DNA of 64,000 nt. It comes from Aliitabrizicola sp041905595 (GTDB lineage Bacteria; Pseudomonadota; Alphaproteobacteria; Rhodobacterales; Rhodobacteraceae). This document shows, in pieces, positions 1-8,466 of the stretch. Both the position numbers and the translations under genes were made by a program. Position 1 is the first letter of the stretch. Every line of letters begins with the position of its first letter. The notes below the pieces were generated by a model, which was not told the DNA's origin, ran no database searches, and worked only from the letters and a program-made list of their open reading frames with translations. The stretch covers positions 128,946 to 192,945 of the forward strand of contig JAYRKT010000003.1 of assembly GCA_041905595.1 (NCBI GenBank), read 5' to 3'.

Positions 1-308
1 TTGACCCGGATGCGCGACGGGTGATCGTCGGCCCGAAAGAGGCTCTGGCGACGCGGGTGATCCCGGTGCGCGAGATCAACTGGCTGGGCGATGCGCCCTT
101 CGACAGCCGGTCGGAATGGCATCTGTCGGTCAAGGTCCGCTCGACACGCGCGCCGCGTCCGGCGATCCTGCGGCCGCTCTCGGCGACCGAGGCAGAAGTG
201 GAACTGCTGTCGCCCGAAGATGGCGTCTCCGCGGGCCAAGCCTGCGTGTTCTATGCGCTCGAAGGCGGCCGCATCTTCGGCGGCGGCTGGATCTGGCGCG
301 GGCGCTGA
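1..308 (+). CDS. mnmA: tRNA-specific 2-thiouridylase MnmA, C-terminal part (5' end outside window)
   Basis: The frame is open from the first bases and reads ...DPDARRVIVGPKEAL and then through to TGA at 306-308, so only about the last 100 residues are present. The visible part matches the C-terminal beta-barrel of MnmA: VGPKEAL, the VKVRSTR stretch that follows REINWLGD, and the closing GQACVFY...GGGWI block. MnmA thiolates U34 of Lys, Glu and Gln tRNAs in the cytoplasm. The catalytic cysteines and the PP-loop lie upstream of the window and cannot be checked. The gene converges on lpxB, with only the inverted-repeat element at 311-357 between them. Confidence 0.85.
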   Translation, partial: DPDARRVIVGPKEALATRVIPVREINWLGDAPFDSRSEWHLSVKVRSTRAPRPAILRPLSATEAEVELLSPEDGVSAGQACVFYALEGGRIFGGGWIWRGR

Positions 309-310
309 TC

Positions 311-357
311 GAATTTTCTGCGAAAATTCAACGGGCGAGAAATTTCGCAGAAATTTC
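311..357. repeat. Dispersed inverted repeat, copy 1 (probable convergent terminator)
   Basis: Two 19-base arms, GAATTTTCTGCGAAAATTC (311-329) and GAAATTTCGCAGAAATTTC (339-357), are each a perfect 8-bp palindrome around three bases. They also pair with each other with two mismatched positions. The element fills the gap between the mnmA stop and the lpxB stop (TAG at 362-360). Related pairs occur at 48062-48123 and 61601-61653, each abutting the stop of a minus-strand gene. It is AT-rich in a GC-rich genome and can form one long or two short hairpins. I infer a terminator or REP-like role. Confidence 0.7.
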
Positions 358-359
358 GT

Positions 360-1502
360 CTACGACAGATGGGCCAGAACCGACCGCGCCGCCCTGACGC
401 CCGGCGCCTCTCCGCCGCGACCGAGACGGTCCATCGTCAGGTCCATCGCCGCGATCTGTTCCGCGCGCGCCGCATCCTCGCGGAACAGACGCTCGACCGC
501 GGGCGCAACCAGGTCTGCGCGGAACCTGTCGGTCACGAATTCCGGCACGGCACGGGTCTCGGACACAAGATTGACAAGCGTATAGGTGTCCGTCAGCGAC
601 AGACGCATGGCGATGGCGTTCGTCAGCCAGTTCATCGTGTAGGCGATGACCATCGGCACGCGATTGGCGGCCAGTTCCAGCGACACCGTGCCAGAGGCGG
701 CCAGCGCCACGTCGGCGGCGCCAAAGGCGGCGCGGCGCGCCGCGGTGTCCTCGACGATCAGCGGTGGCACGGACCAGCCTGTTGACCGCTCGCTCACCAG
801 TTCGGCCACATTCGGGACGGTTGGAAGCACGACCTTCACCCCCGGCAGAGCCGGGGCGATCCGCCCCAGCACCTCGCCGATCAGCGGGCAGAGCCGTTCC
901 ACCTCGCTCCGCCGCGATCCGGGCAGGGCCAGCAGCAGTGGCCGGCCCACGGCGCCGATCTCTTCACGGAAAGCCTGCACCTCCTCGGCGCTGGCGAGCG
1001 GTTCGGTGACGACCGGATGGCCGACGAAGTCGCAGGTCATCCCGGCGGCGGTCATATAGGGCGGCTCAAAGGGCAAAAGCGCCAGCACATGGTCGATGAC
1101 CTTCGCCATCTTCGCCGCCCGGCCCGGTCGCCAGGCCCAGACCGAGGGCGCGACATAGTGGATCGTGCGCAGGTCGGGACGGCGGGCGCGGACCAGCTTC
1201 GCCACGCGCAGGCTGAAATCCGGGCTGTCGATCGTCACCAGCGCATCGGGTGCGGCGGCGATCACATCCTCGGCCGTCTCGCGGATGCGGCGCTTGAGAT
1301 GGAAATACTTCGGCAGGATCTCGGCCAGGCCCATGACCGAGAGTTCCTGCATCGGAAAGAGGCTGTCCATTCCCTGCGCCTGCATCGCGGGTCCGGCCAC
1401 GCCGCGAAAGGTGCAACCCGGTGCAACCTGGTTCATCCCGGCGATCAGCGCCGCCCCAAGCCGGTCGCCCGAAGGCTCCCCGGCAATGAGGTAGAGCTTC
1501 AC
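360..1502 (-). CDS. lpxB: Lipid-A-disaccharide synthase LpxB
   Basis: Glycosyltransferase (GT19) that joins UDP-2,3-diacylglucosamine and lipid X to form the lipid A disaccharide at the inner membrane. About 380 residues, the usual length. The N-terminus shows the LpxB hallmark LYLIAGEPSGD; later blocks include VAPSVWAWRPGR, LLALPGSRRSE and ASGTVSLELA. I take the GTG at 1502, which overlaps the lpxI stop as GTGA; another GTG at 1514 would add four residues. It is the last gene of the lpxA-lpxI-lpxB run, which supplies three consecutive or near-consecutive lipid A steps from one transcript. Confidence 0.93.
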   Translation of the reverse strand: MKLYLIAGEPSGDRLGAALIAGMNQVAPGCTFRGVAGPAMQAQGMDSLFPMQELSVMGLAEILPKYFHLKRRIRETAEDVIAAAPDALVTIDSPDFSLRVAKLVRARRPDLRTIHYVAPSVWAWRPGRAAKMAKVIDHVLALLPFEPPYMTAAGMTCDFVGHPVVTEPLASAEEVQAFREEIGAVGRPLLLALPGSRRSEVERLCPLIGEVLGRIAPALPGVKVVLPTVPNVAELVSERSTGWSVPPLIVEDTAARRAAFGAADVALAASGTVSLELAANRVPMVIAYTMNWLTNAIAMRLSLTDTYTLVNLVSETRAVPEFVTDRFRADLVAPAVERLFREDAARAEQIAAMDLTMDRLGRGGEAPGVRAARSVLAHLS

Positions 1503-2314
1503 GGTCGCGCCCACAGGAACAGGCCCGCCGCCTCGGCCGCCGCGATAGTGGCCTGACGGTCGAGAAGCAGCGCGCCGCCCGCCGCCCAGGCGATGCCGGC
1601 AAGGCCTGCGGCGGACGCTTTCGCCACGGTCGCGGGGCCGATTGCGGGCAAGTCGATGCGGCGGTCCTGTCCCGGTTTCGGGGCCTTGTAAAGCAGGCCC
1701 TTCGCGCTCGGCGGCAGCTTCAGGCCCGGCCGCGTGGTTGCGACGAAGTCCAGCATGGCGTCGGTGCCGGGCAGAGTCTCCACGGCAAGGCAGAGTCCCT
1801 GCGCCACAACCGCCCCCTGCCCTACATCCATCGGCCCTAGCGTTTCCACGATCGCCGCCGCCCGCGCTGCGTCTTTTTCATCGGCGGCCGAGACGGTGCC
1901 CGCAAGCACCCCTGCGCCCGGTACAAGATCGGGTGCGACCTGATCGACGCCGACGACGGTCAGGCCCCACTCCTCGAACACCCCGATCACCGCCCGCAAG
2001 AGCGCGTCATCGCCCCCCTGCAGGGCCGGCAGCAGCCGTGGCACCAGTTGTGCCGTCGCCGCATCGAAGAGCGCCGGGTCAAGCCGGGGTCGCTGCGCCC
2101 CGCCGGCGAACACCACCCTCTGGATGCCGCTGTCGCGCAGGTGATCGAGGAAAGGTACAAGCCGTTCAACCCGGAAGGTCATGTCGGGCGCGATGCCGTC
2201 CGGCGGAAAACCCTCCATGGCGCAGACAAGTGGCGCCTCAAGCGCGGCGGCAACCAGCGATGGCAGGACGCCCCGCCCCGAGACGATGGCGACCCGACCG
2301 CCCTGCCCGGTCAT
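1499..2314 (-). CDS. lpxI: UDP-2,3-diacylglucosamine pyrophosphatase LpxI
   Basis: 271-residue DUF1009/LpxI protein. This is the alphaproteobacterial alternative to LpxH: it hydrolyses UDP-2,3-diacylglucosamine to lipid X plus UMP. Family signatures are the early GRGVLPSLVA, VFAGGAQRPRLD near residue 75, and the C-terminal block YKAPKPGQDRRIDLPAIGP followed by AGLAGIAWAAGG. ATG start at 2314 overlaps the lpxA stop by 4 bp (ATGA) and its own stop overlaps the lpxB GTG, so the three genes look translationally coupled. No lpxH is visible in the window. Confidence 0.93.
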   Translation of the reverse strand: MTGQGGRVAIVSGRGVLPSLVAAALEAPLVCAMEGFPPDGIAPDMTFRVERLVPFLDHLRDSGIQRVVFAGGAQRPRLDPALFDAATAQLVPRLLPALQGGDDALLRAVIGVFEEWGLTVVGVDQVAPDLVPGAGVLAGTVSAADEKDAARAAAIVETLGPMDVGQGAVVAQGLCLAVETLPGTDAMLDFVATTRPGLKLPPSAKGLLYKAPKPGQDRRIDLPAIGPATVAKASAAGLAGIAWAAGGALLLDRQATIAAAEAAGLFLWARP

Positions 2315-3117
2315 TTCGGCGTCAGGAAATTGCGGTCGGACTGGCCGAGGATGAATTGGGCGATTTCCTTGACCTGATCCACGTCCGAGGTCTCGGCCAG
2401 CCGCCGCGCCCGGTCAAGGAAGGTGCCCTCGCCCTTGGCCAGCTCCTCATAGGCCGCCCGCAGCGCATGGATCGCCGGACGGTCGACGCCGCGCCGCTTC
2501 AGCCCGACAAGGTTCAATCCCTCCAGCTCGCCGCGCGAGGCATGGACAAGTCCGTAAGGGATCACGTCATGCGTGACCATGGTGATGCCGCCGATGATCG
2601 CGCCGCGGCCGACACGGACATACTGGTGCACGCCCGACAGGCCGCTGACGATGACGTCATCCTCGAGCACGACATGTCCGGCCAGCGCCACGTCATTGCC
2701 AAGGATCACCCGGTCGCCGACCTGGCTGTCATGGCCGACATGGACGCCAGTCATCAGCAGGCAGTCGTCGCCGATACGGGTCCAGCCGCCGCCGCCTTCG
2801 GTGCCAAGGTTCAGGGTCACGCCTTCGCGGATGCGGCAGCGCTTGCCGACCTTGAGGTGGCTCTTCTCGCCCTTGAACTTCAGGTCCTGCGGGATCTCGC
2901 CGATAGTGGCGAAGGGAAAGATGACCGTTTCGTCGCCGATCTCGGACCAGCCGGTCAGCACGACATGACTTTTCACCTCGACCCGCTCGCCCAGGACCAC
3001 ATTCGGCCCGAGCAGGGAAAACGGACCGACGGTCGAGCCCTCCCCGATCACCGCGCCCGGTTCGACAATCGCCGAGGGGTGGATGACCGCCGACGGATGG
3101 ATCTTGGTCTTGTCCAT
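2311..3117 (-). CDS. lpxA: UDP-N-acetylglucosamine acyltransferase LpxA
   Basis: First enzyme of lipid A synthesis, adding an R-3-hydroxyacyl chain from ACP to UDP-GlcNAc. 268 residues; the N-terminal two thirds is a left-handed beta-helix of hexapeptide repeats (IHPSAVIHPSAIVEPGAVIG and similar). The segment GVHVGHDSQVG near residues 120-130 contains the His expected to be catalytic. The C-terminal helical domain follows GLVHASRGELEGLNLVGLKR. It starts 4 bp after the fabZ stop, the classic fabZ-lpxA order in which both enzymes compete for hydroxyacyl-ACP. Confidence 0.95.
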   Translation of the reverse strand: MDKTKIHPSAVIHPSAIVEPGAVIGEGSTVGPFSLLGPNVVLGERVEVKSHVVLTGWSEIGDETVIFPFATIGEIPQDLKFKGEKSHLKVGKRCRIREGVTLNLGTEGGGGWTRIGDDCLLMTGVHVGHDSQVGDRVILGNDVALAGHVVLEDDVIVSGLSGVHQYVRVGRGAIIGGITMVTHDVIPYGLVHASRGELEGLNLVGLKRRGVDRPAIHALRAAYEELAKGEGTFLDRARRLAETSDVDQVKEIAQFILGQSDRNFLTPK

Positions 3118-3121
3118 TCGT

Positions 3122-3595
3122 TCAGGCCTTCGGCAGATCGATCATCGCGGTAAAGCTTGCCTCGGCCGCGATCTCGCCATCGACCATGCCCTTGCCGTCG
3201 AACCGCCAGACCTTGCCGCCCGGACGGGTCACGGTGACATGAAGCTCCAGCACGTCGCCGGGCACCACCTTGCGGCGGAACTTGCAGTTGTCGACGCCCA
3301 TGAAATAGACCAGCGGCTCCTTGTCGACGAGGTCCATGGTCAGCCCGACCAGAACCGCCGAGCTTTGCGCCAAAGCCTCGATCACCATCACGCCCGGGAA
3401 AATCGGCGTCTGGGGGAAGTGGCCCTGGAACTGCGGCTCGTTGAAGGTGATGTTCTTGATGCCGACGCAGCTTTCCCGCAGCACGATATCCTTCACCTTG
3501 TCGACCAGCAGGAAGGGATAGCGATGGGGGATGATCCGCTGGATCATCGCCATGTCCGCAACCTTTATGTCCTGCCACCGATAGGGTTCTGTCAT
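3122..3595 (-). CDS. fabZ: 3-hydroxyacyl-ACP dehydratase FabZ
   Basis: 157-residue hotdog-fold dehydratase of type II fatty acid synthesis, using the same hydroxyacyl-ACP pool as LpxA. Recognised by IPHRYPFLLVDKV, by GHFPQTPIFPGV with the catalytic His, and by IEALAQSSAVL with the catalytic acid. The open frame runs further upstream to 4069, but that part is antisense shadow of skp; ATG at 3595 (MTEPYRWQDIKVADMAMIQ) gives the normal length. It lies between skp and lpxA, with 94 bp separating it from skp. Confidence 0.95.
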   Translation of the reverse strand: MTEPYRWQDIKVADMAMIQRIIPHRYPFLLVDKVKDIVLRESCVGIKNITFNEPQFQGHFPQTPIFPGVMVIEALAQSSAVLVGLTMDLVDKEPLVYFMGVDNCKFRRKVVPGDVLELHVTVTRPGGKVWRFDGKGMVDGEIAAEASFTAMIDLPKA

Positions 3596-3689
3596 CGCTG
3601 TCTCCCTTGTGTCTGCCGGGACCTGCCCTTTTGTCGCCTGACTAGCAACTTGGCCCCGAACGGGCAAGAACCTCAGCCCTGCCCGAGGG

Positions 3690-4421
3690 TCACGGGGTGC
3701 TGCCGGACCCGGATGTCGCGCCGCCCGGACTGCCTGCGCCCGTGCCATCCGTGGCGGCTCCCCCGTCAGCCGGCGGCGGCGCAATGGCGGGCAGGTCTGC
3801 TTCCGGTGCCGGAACCGGTTCCTGTGAACCGGCGGCAGGCGCATTCGGAGGGATTGTGCCGCTGTCGTTCGCGAGCTGGGCGTCGATCCGTGCGATGGCG
3901 AACTCTGTGATGTCGATCCGCTCGAAGGACAGGAGTACGGCCTTGCGATCGACGATGGCCGAGGCGCCGCGTTCGCGCATGATCTCGGCCAGGATCGGTA
4001 CGGCGGCATTGAAGAATTTCTTCTGGGCCAGGTCGCGCTGCAGGCCAATGTCCCGCTCCTTGGCGTCACGGGCCGAACGGATCTGCTTCACCTTGGCGTC
4101 GAAATCGTTGGCACGTTTGCGGAATTCCTCTGGCGCGAGCGTCGGGCGCTGGTCGGTAAGCGCTTTTTCTTCCGCCTCGAGGTCGGCCTCGATCGTCCGA
4201 TTCTCTGTCTGCAAGGTGCGCAGCTGAGCGTCGATTTCCGCCAGGATGTTCTGGCCGAACTTCGAACCCGTATAGAGACGCTCCTGATCGATGGTCAGGA
4301 TCTCGACCGGTCCTTCGGCAAGGACGCCTGTTGCCAGTTCCTGTGCCGCAGCCTCGCCCCCGCCCAGAAGTGCGCCGCCCAGAAGGGCGGCGGCAAGCAG
4401 ACTGAAAGGCCGCGCGGACAT
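3690..4421 (-). CDS. skp: OmpH/Skp-family periplasmic chaperone
   Basis: 243 residues: a Sec signal peptide (residues 1 to about 26, ending GEAAAQ), the family N-term VEILTIDQERLYTGSKFGQNIL, then a long charged coiled-coil arm rich in Glu, Lys and Arg (about 55-140), and a Pro/Ala/Gly-rich C-terminal tail of about 60 residues. Skp-type trimers hold unfolded outer-membrane proteins in the periplasm. The start overlaps the bamA stop by one base (TGATG), so the chaperone and its partner machine are coupled. The low-complexity tail is longer than in E. coli Skp, which may be lineage-specific. Confidence 0.88.
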   Translation of the reverse strand: MSARPFSLLAAALLGGALLGGGEAAAQELATGVLAEGPVEILTIDQERLYTGSKFGQNILAEIDAQLRTLQTENRTIEADLEAEEKALTDQRPTLAPEEFRKRANDFDAKVKQIRSARDAKERDIGLQRDLAQKKFFNAAVPILAEIMRERGASAIVDRKAVLLSFERIDITEFAIARIDAQLANDSGTIPPNAPAAGSQEPVPAPEADLPAIAPPPADGGAATDGTGAGSPGGATSGSGSTP

Positions 4422-6769
4422 CAGAATGTCGTGGAAACGGACAGGTCGAAGTTCATCGGAATGTCGTAGTCCTCGCGAATGAACGCATTCATGAAGTTCA
4501 ACCGGAGCGGACCGATCGGTGTGGTCAGGAACAGCGAAGCGCCGATGGTCGCCCGCAAGTGGAAGCTGTCGTCAACCGGGCCCGCCGTTCCGTTGGTGTC
4601 GTTCAGATTCCAGACCGAGCCCGTATCCAGGAATAGGCCGCCACGGATGCCATACTGGGCCGGAAGACCGATCGGGAACTCGGCTTCGATCCTCGCCACC
4701 GCCAGCATGTTGCCGCCGAGAGCGTCCTGGTTCGGCGCCGTCAGGTCGCGCGGGCCAAGGCCGTAGGATTCGAAGCCGCGCAGGCGGCTCGTGCCAAAGT
4801 AACGGGCCGGAGCGATGCTCGTTTCGTCGTCGAGCATGTTGATGACACCGCCCTCGATCGAAGCGCGGAGCGTCACCTGCTCGTTAAACGTCTTCCGCTC
4901 GATGGCCGCATATGCGTTGCTCGTGATCGATGTCACGTTGCCGCCAAGTCCTGCAAAGTCCTGACCGAACCGCAGAACAACGCCCCCAAGCGGATTTCGT
5001 CCGGTGTTGCGCGTGTCATATGTGTAGAGATAACCGGGCGCGCTGGCGTTCTGCCAGCCAAGGGCTTCTTCGTTCTGCAGGATAAGCGACGAGTCGGCAT
5101 CGACGTTGCGCAGCTCCTGCTTGGTATAGGCATAGTGCACGTCGAACTTGCTGTAGTCGCCGGTCGGGAAAACCAAGCCGAACTTCAAGGCCCCCGTCGT
5201 CGTGTCATAGGCGACGTTTGAGCCGACATTCGTCTCGATATACGAAGCCGACGTACGGAAGGTAATGTCCTGCCCCAGGAAGGCCGGCTCTGCGAAAGTC
5301 CCGATGACCCGGGTTTCGTCAGAGGTCGTACCAACGGTAATCCCGACAGACTGGCCACGACCGAGGAAGTTGGTTTCCTGGAGGCCGACGTTGATGCCGA
5401 TACCGTCCGAGATCGAATAGGTTCCGCCGAGGGTCAAGGACCCCGTCGGTTTTTCCTCGACGTTGACGTCGACGATCACCTGGTCCGGGCTCGTGCCCTG
5501 CTTGGTGTTGACGCTCGAATTGCTGAAGAAGTCGAGCGCCTTGATGCGTTCGGCCGCCTGCCGGATCTCGCGCGGGTTGAAGGGGTCGCCTTCGGCCACG
5601 CGGAACTGACGGCGGATGACCTGGTCCATCGTCGTGGTGTTGCCTTCGATGTCGATGCGCTCGACGAAGAGCTTCGGCCCCTTGGTGATGGTGAAGGTGA
5701 TGTCCAGAAGGCCTTCGCGCTCATGGCGGGTGATGACCGGGTCGACGCGGATGAAATTCAGCCCCTGCTGGAGGGCAACGTTTTCCATCCGCTGGATATT
5801 GTAGTCGATGATCACCGGGTTGTAGACCACGCCCGAGCGCAGCCGGTTGACCTTGGCGAACGCGCCGGCATCGAGCCCTTCGACCTTGCTGACCGTATCG
5901 ACATTGCCGATGCGGAACTGCTGGCCTTCGCGCACGGTAAAGGTCACGAAGAAGCTGTCGCGTTCGCGTGACATCTCGACGGTGGCATCCAGCACCTCGA
6001 AATCGGCATAGCCGCGCGAGGCGTAGAAGTCGCGCAGGGCCTGTTTGTCGAATTCGATGCGCTCGGGGGCGTAGGTGTCCTTGGTGACGATGCTGCGCAG
6101 GAGACCGGCTTGGCGGGTCTGCAGGACCTGGCGCAGGCGTTTGTCCGAGAAGGCCCGGTTGCCGACGAAGGCGATGCGTTCAACCTCGGTTACCTTGCCT
6201 TCCTGGATTTCGAAGACCAGATCGACCCGGTTGCCGTCGCGCTTGATGATCTTGGGGTTGACGGTTGCCGCCATCCGCCCCTGCGCGCCGTAGACATCGA
6301 TGATCGCCTGGGCATCGGCCTCGGCCTTGGACGGCGAATAGATCTGGCGCGACTGCGACGAGACGATCTTCTGCAGCTTGTCATCTTCGAGACGGCGGTT
6401 GCCTTCGAAGCTGACGACGTTGATGACCGGGTATTCCTTGACCGTCACCACAAGCGTGCTGCCCTGCGGATCGAGGCTGACCGACTCGAAGAGACCGGAA
6501 TCCTGAATGCGCTGCAATGCGTCGTTGAGCTGACCAGATGTCACCGCCTGACCGGAAGTGATTCCTGCGTAGCGGATCACGGTCGAGGGATCGACATGCT
6601 CGTTCCCGACCACACGGACGCTGGAAAAGCTGTAGTCCTGCGCGCGCGCGAGGCCGGAAAACGCCAGCAACCAAAGCAGGATGACGGTCGCCACGAAAGT
6701 AATGAACGAGAACTGCGTGGATGTGCTCTCGATTGCCGCCTGCTTCGCGGCGGCTTTGGTCAGCTTCAT
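4421..6769 (-). CDS. bamA: Outer-membrane protein assembly factor BamA
   Basis: 782 residues. After an N-terminal hydrophobic segment (FITFVATVILLWLLAFSG) and an ARAQDYSF cleavage region come five POTRA domains (about 35-420), starting FSSVRVVGNEHVDP. The 16-strand barrel ends with the outer-membrane C-terminal Phe (DLSVSTTF). Barrel motifs include LRGFESYGLGPRD, the conserved loop-6 region. I chose the ATG at 6769 (MKLTKAAAKQ), preceded by GGGTGGGTGG; a GTG at 6778 is also in frame. Essential for folding beta-barrel proteins. The rseP, bamA, skp, lpx order is the common proteobacterial envelope cluster. Confidence 0.95.
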   Translation of the reverse strand: MKLTKAAAKQAAIESTSTQFSFITFVATVILLWLLAFSGLARAQDYSFSSVRVVGNEHVDPSTVIRYAGITSGQAVTSGQLNDALQRIQDSGLFESVSLDPQGSTLVVTVKEYPVINVVSFEGNRRLEDDKLQKIVSSQSRQIYSPSKAEADAQAIIDVYGAQGRMAATVNPKIIKRDGNRVDLVFEIQEGKVTEVERIAFVGNRAFSDKRLRQVLQTRQAGLLRSIVTKDTYAPERIEFDKQALRDFYASRGYADFEVLDATVEMSRERDSFFVTFTVREGQQFRIGNVDTVSKVEGLDAGAFAKVNRLRSGVVYNPVIIDYNIQRMENVALQQGLNFIRVDPVITRHEREGLLDITFTITKGPKLFVERIDIEGNTTTMDQVIRRQFRVAEGDPFNPREIRQAAERIKALDFFSNSSVNTKQGTSPDQVIVDVNVEEKPTGSLTLGGTYSISDGIGINVGLQETNFLGRGQSVGITVGTTSDETRVIGTFAEPAFLGQDITFRTSASYIETNVGSNVAYDTTTGALKFGLVFPTGDYSKFDVHYAYTKQELRNVDADSSLILQNEEALGWQNASAPGYLYTYDTRNTGRNPLGGVVLRFGQDFAGLGGNVTSITSNAYAAIERKTFNEQVTLRASIEGGVINMLDDETSIAPARYFGTSRLRGFESYGLGPRDLTAPNQDALGGNMLAVARIEAEFPIGLPAQYGIRGGLFLDTGSVWNLNDTNGTAGPVDDSFHLRATIGASLFLTTPIGPLRLNFMNAFIREDYDIPMNFDLSVSTTF

Positions 6770-6891
6770 GCCACCCACCCTGGAACCTGCCTGTTCAGAC
6801 CTGACTAGCCCGATTGCGGAGCCTTGTCAAAAGCCTGTGCATCGGCCCTGCTGCAGATACAACATATCCACAGGCAGGCACGGTCCAGCGC

Positions 6892-7029
6892 TCAGGGATG
6901 GGTGAAAGCCGTACCCAGGTAAGCGCCGGCGAGCAGCCCGACAACGATGGTTCCGAGGAAGAAAACCCGGTCCCAGTTCAACCCGACGAGCAGCGAAAGC
7001 CCGCGGTAGCCTTTCATGACGTTTTGCAT
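6892..7029 (-). CDS. Small single-span membrane protein (45 residues), function unknown
   Basis: A short frame on the minus strand, from ATG 7029 to TGA 6892, in the otherwise empty rseP-bamA gap. The product starts MQNVMKGYRGLSLLVGLNWD and continues RVFFLGTIVVGLLAGAYLG before a short tail ending FTHP. It has one clear transmembrane helix (about residues 22-40) after a basic, amphipathic N-terminus. The coding-like third positions and position in the envelope operon support a real gene. A GGGG-containing stretch lies 8-12 bases upstream as a weak ribosome site. I do not know a function; a regulator or accessory of the neighbouring RseP or Bam machinery is only a guess. Confidence 0.6.
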   Translation of the reverse strand: MQNVMKGYRGLSLLVGLNWDRVFFLGTIVVGLLAGAYLGTAFTHP

Positions 7030-7117
7030 GGTCTTGACCCCTATTCACCGGGGTCAAGGCTCCCAAAGGAATATGGCGGCTTTAGGGCCCAAACGCGGCT
7101 CTTCTGGTCCCGCGGCC

Positions 7118-8455
7118 TCAGGGACAGGTCAGGTCGTTGCTCAGCGCGAAGGCCATCAGGCTCGCCAGAAGTGTCAGGCCCACGGCCATTAGCACCCGAA
7201 GCGCCCGGTCCGAGGGCGGCTTGCCGGTCAGCGCCTCCCAGACGTGGAAGACCAGGTGTCCGCCGTCCAGAACGGGGATCGGGAAGAGGTTCAGAAGTCC
7301 GACCGCCGTGGACAGCATGGCGATGAAGCCTATGAAGCTGGCGATGCCAAGGCTTGCCGCGGCGCCCGAGGTCTGGGCGATGGTCAGCGGCCCGCTGATG
7401 TTGCAGCTGCTGATGGCGCCTGAAACGATATGGGCCATGCCCGAAAGGCTGGTGGTGACGACCGACCAGGTCTGTTCCACCCCTAGTTTGAGCGCCTCAA
7501 CCGGGCCCGGACGGCGGGTCTCGGGATCGAAGGCGAGGCCGCCCGTCAGGCCGATCAGCCAGCGCGTCTCGAATCCACCGTCGGATTTGGGGATGTCACG
7601 GCGGATCGGGGTGAGCGTAGCATCGAAACTCTCGCCATCGCGCCACACTGCCAAAGTCAGCGGGTTGCCCCCCGAAGCCCCGACGATGTCCCGCAACTGC
7701 GTAAAGGTGTAGACGGGCTTGCCATCGACTGACTGGATCACGTCACCGGGCCGGAACCCGGCATCCATTGCCGCGGATTTCGGCTGGACCCCGTCGACAA
7801 CGGGCGGCAGGGGGAACGGGCCCTGGACCGTCATCTGCTGGCCGTCCCGTTCGACCGTATAGGGTACCGTCGGCGATGGCGTCAGGCCGTCTGCAACCTT
7901 CCCGATTTCGGCGAAATCGGCGGCCGGCGTGTTGCCGATCGCAAGAATGCGATCGCCCGGCTTCAACCCGTCCTCGACGCCAGGCAGCGGCCGGACCGAG
8001 CCGACGGTCGGCACGTCGGTCGCGACGCCCTGGATGAGGAAAAATCCGGCAAAGACCGCGATCGACAGGATGAAGTTGAAAACGGGGCCTGCCGCAACGG
8101 TCGCCGCCCGCGCCCAGAGCGGCGCGCCATGCAGGCTGTGGCGCCGCTCGCTTTCGGTCAGGAACTCGAGCTCGGGCGAGGCGCGATCGGACACCGCGCT
8201 CGCGTCGCCAAGAAATTTCACATATCCGCCAAAGGGCAAGGCCGCGATCTGCCAGCGAGTTCCGCGCCGGTCGGTGCGCGAGGCGACGACCGGACCAAAG
8301 CCGAGAGAAAACACCTCGGCATGGATTCCGCACCAGCGGCCCACGATGTAATGGCCGTATTCATGGACGGTCACGATGATCGACAGGGCGACGACGAAGG
8401 CAACGACAGTCCATGCCAGGCCGCCAAGAGACATTAAGGAAGAAAGAAAATCCAA
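7118..8455 (-). CDS. rseP: RIP metalloprotease RseP (site-2 protease)
   Basis: 445-residue inner-membrane zinc protease that cuts within membranes, typically anti-sigma factors and signal-peptide remnants. The HEYGH zinc motif is at residues 31-35 in the first helix. A PDZ tandem occupies the centre (VGSVRPLPGVEDGLKPGD; AAMDAGFRPGDVIQSVDG), and the second active-site block NLFPIPVLDGGH is near the C-terminus. The start is TTG at 8455: a GAGG ribosome site at 8466-8463 sits 7 bases upstream, whereas the in-frame ATG at 8434 follows an AT-rich stretch with no such site and would clip the conserved N-terminus. It lies 4 bp after the dxr stop. Confidence 0.93.
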   Translation of the reverse strand: MDFLSSLMSLGGLAWTVVAFVVALSIIVTVHEYGHYIVGRWCGIHAEVFSLGFGPVVASRTDRRGTRWQIAALPFGGYVKFLGDASAVSDRASPELEFLTESERRHSLHGAPLWARAATVAAGPVFNFILSIAVFAGFFLIQGVATDVPTVGSVRPLPGVEDGLKPGDRILAIGNTPAADFAEIGKVADGLTPSPTVPYTVERDGQQMTVQGPFPLPPVVDGVQPKSAAMDAGFRPGDVIQSVDGKPVYTFTQLRDIVGASGGNPLTLAVWRDGESFDATLTPIRRDIPKSDGGFETRWLIGLTGGLAFDPETRRPGPVEALKLGVEQTWSVVTTSLSGMAHIVSGAISSCNISGPLTIAQTSGAAASLGIASFIGFIAMLSTAVGLLNLFPIPVLDGGHLVFHVWEALTGKPPSDRALRVLMAVGLTLLASLMAFALSNDLTCP

Positions 8456-8466
8456 GAACCTACCTC
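8456..8466 (-). promoter_or_regulatory. Ribosome-binding site that decides the TTG start of rseP
   Basis: On the minus strand, GAGG (8466-8463) overlaps the end of dxr, whose TAG stop is 8462-8460. It is followed by TAGGTTC and then TTG (8455-8453). Spacing is 7 bases. No comparable site precedes the alternative ATG at 8434. This suggests rseP is translated by ribosomes finishing dxr. Confidence 0.6.

Noticed and set aside
1642..3153. Plus-strand open frame of 503 codons opposite lpxI and lpxA
   Set aside because: Arg/Pro-rich shadow of two recognised lipid A genes.
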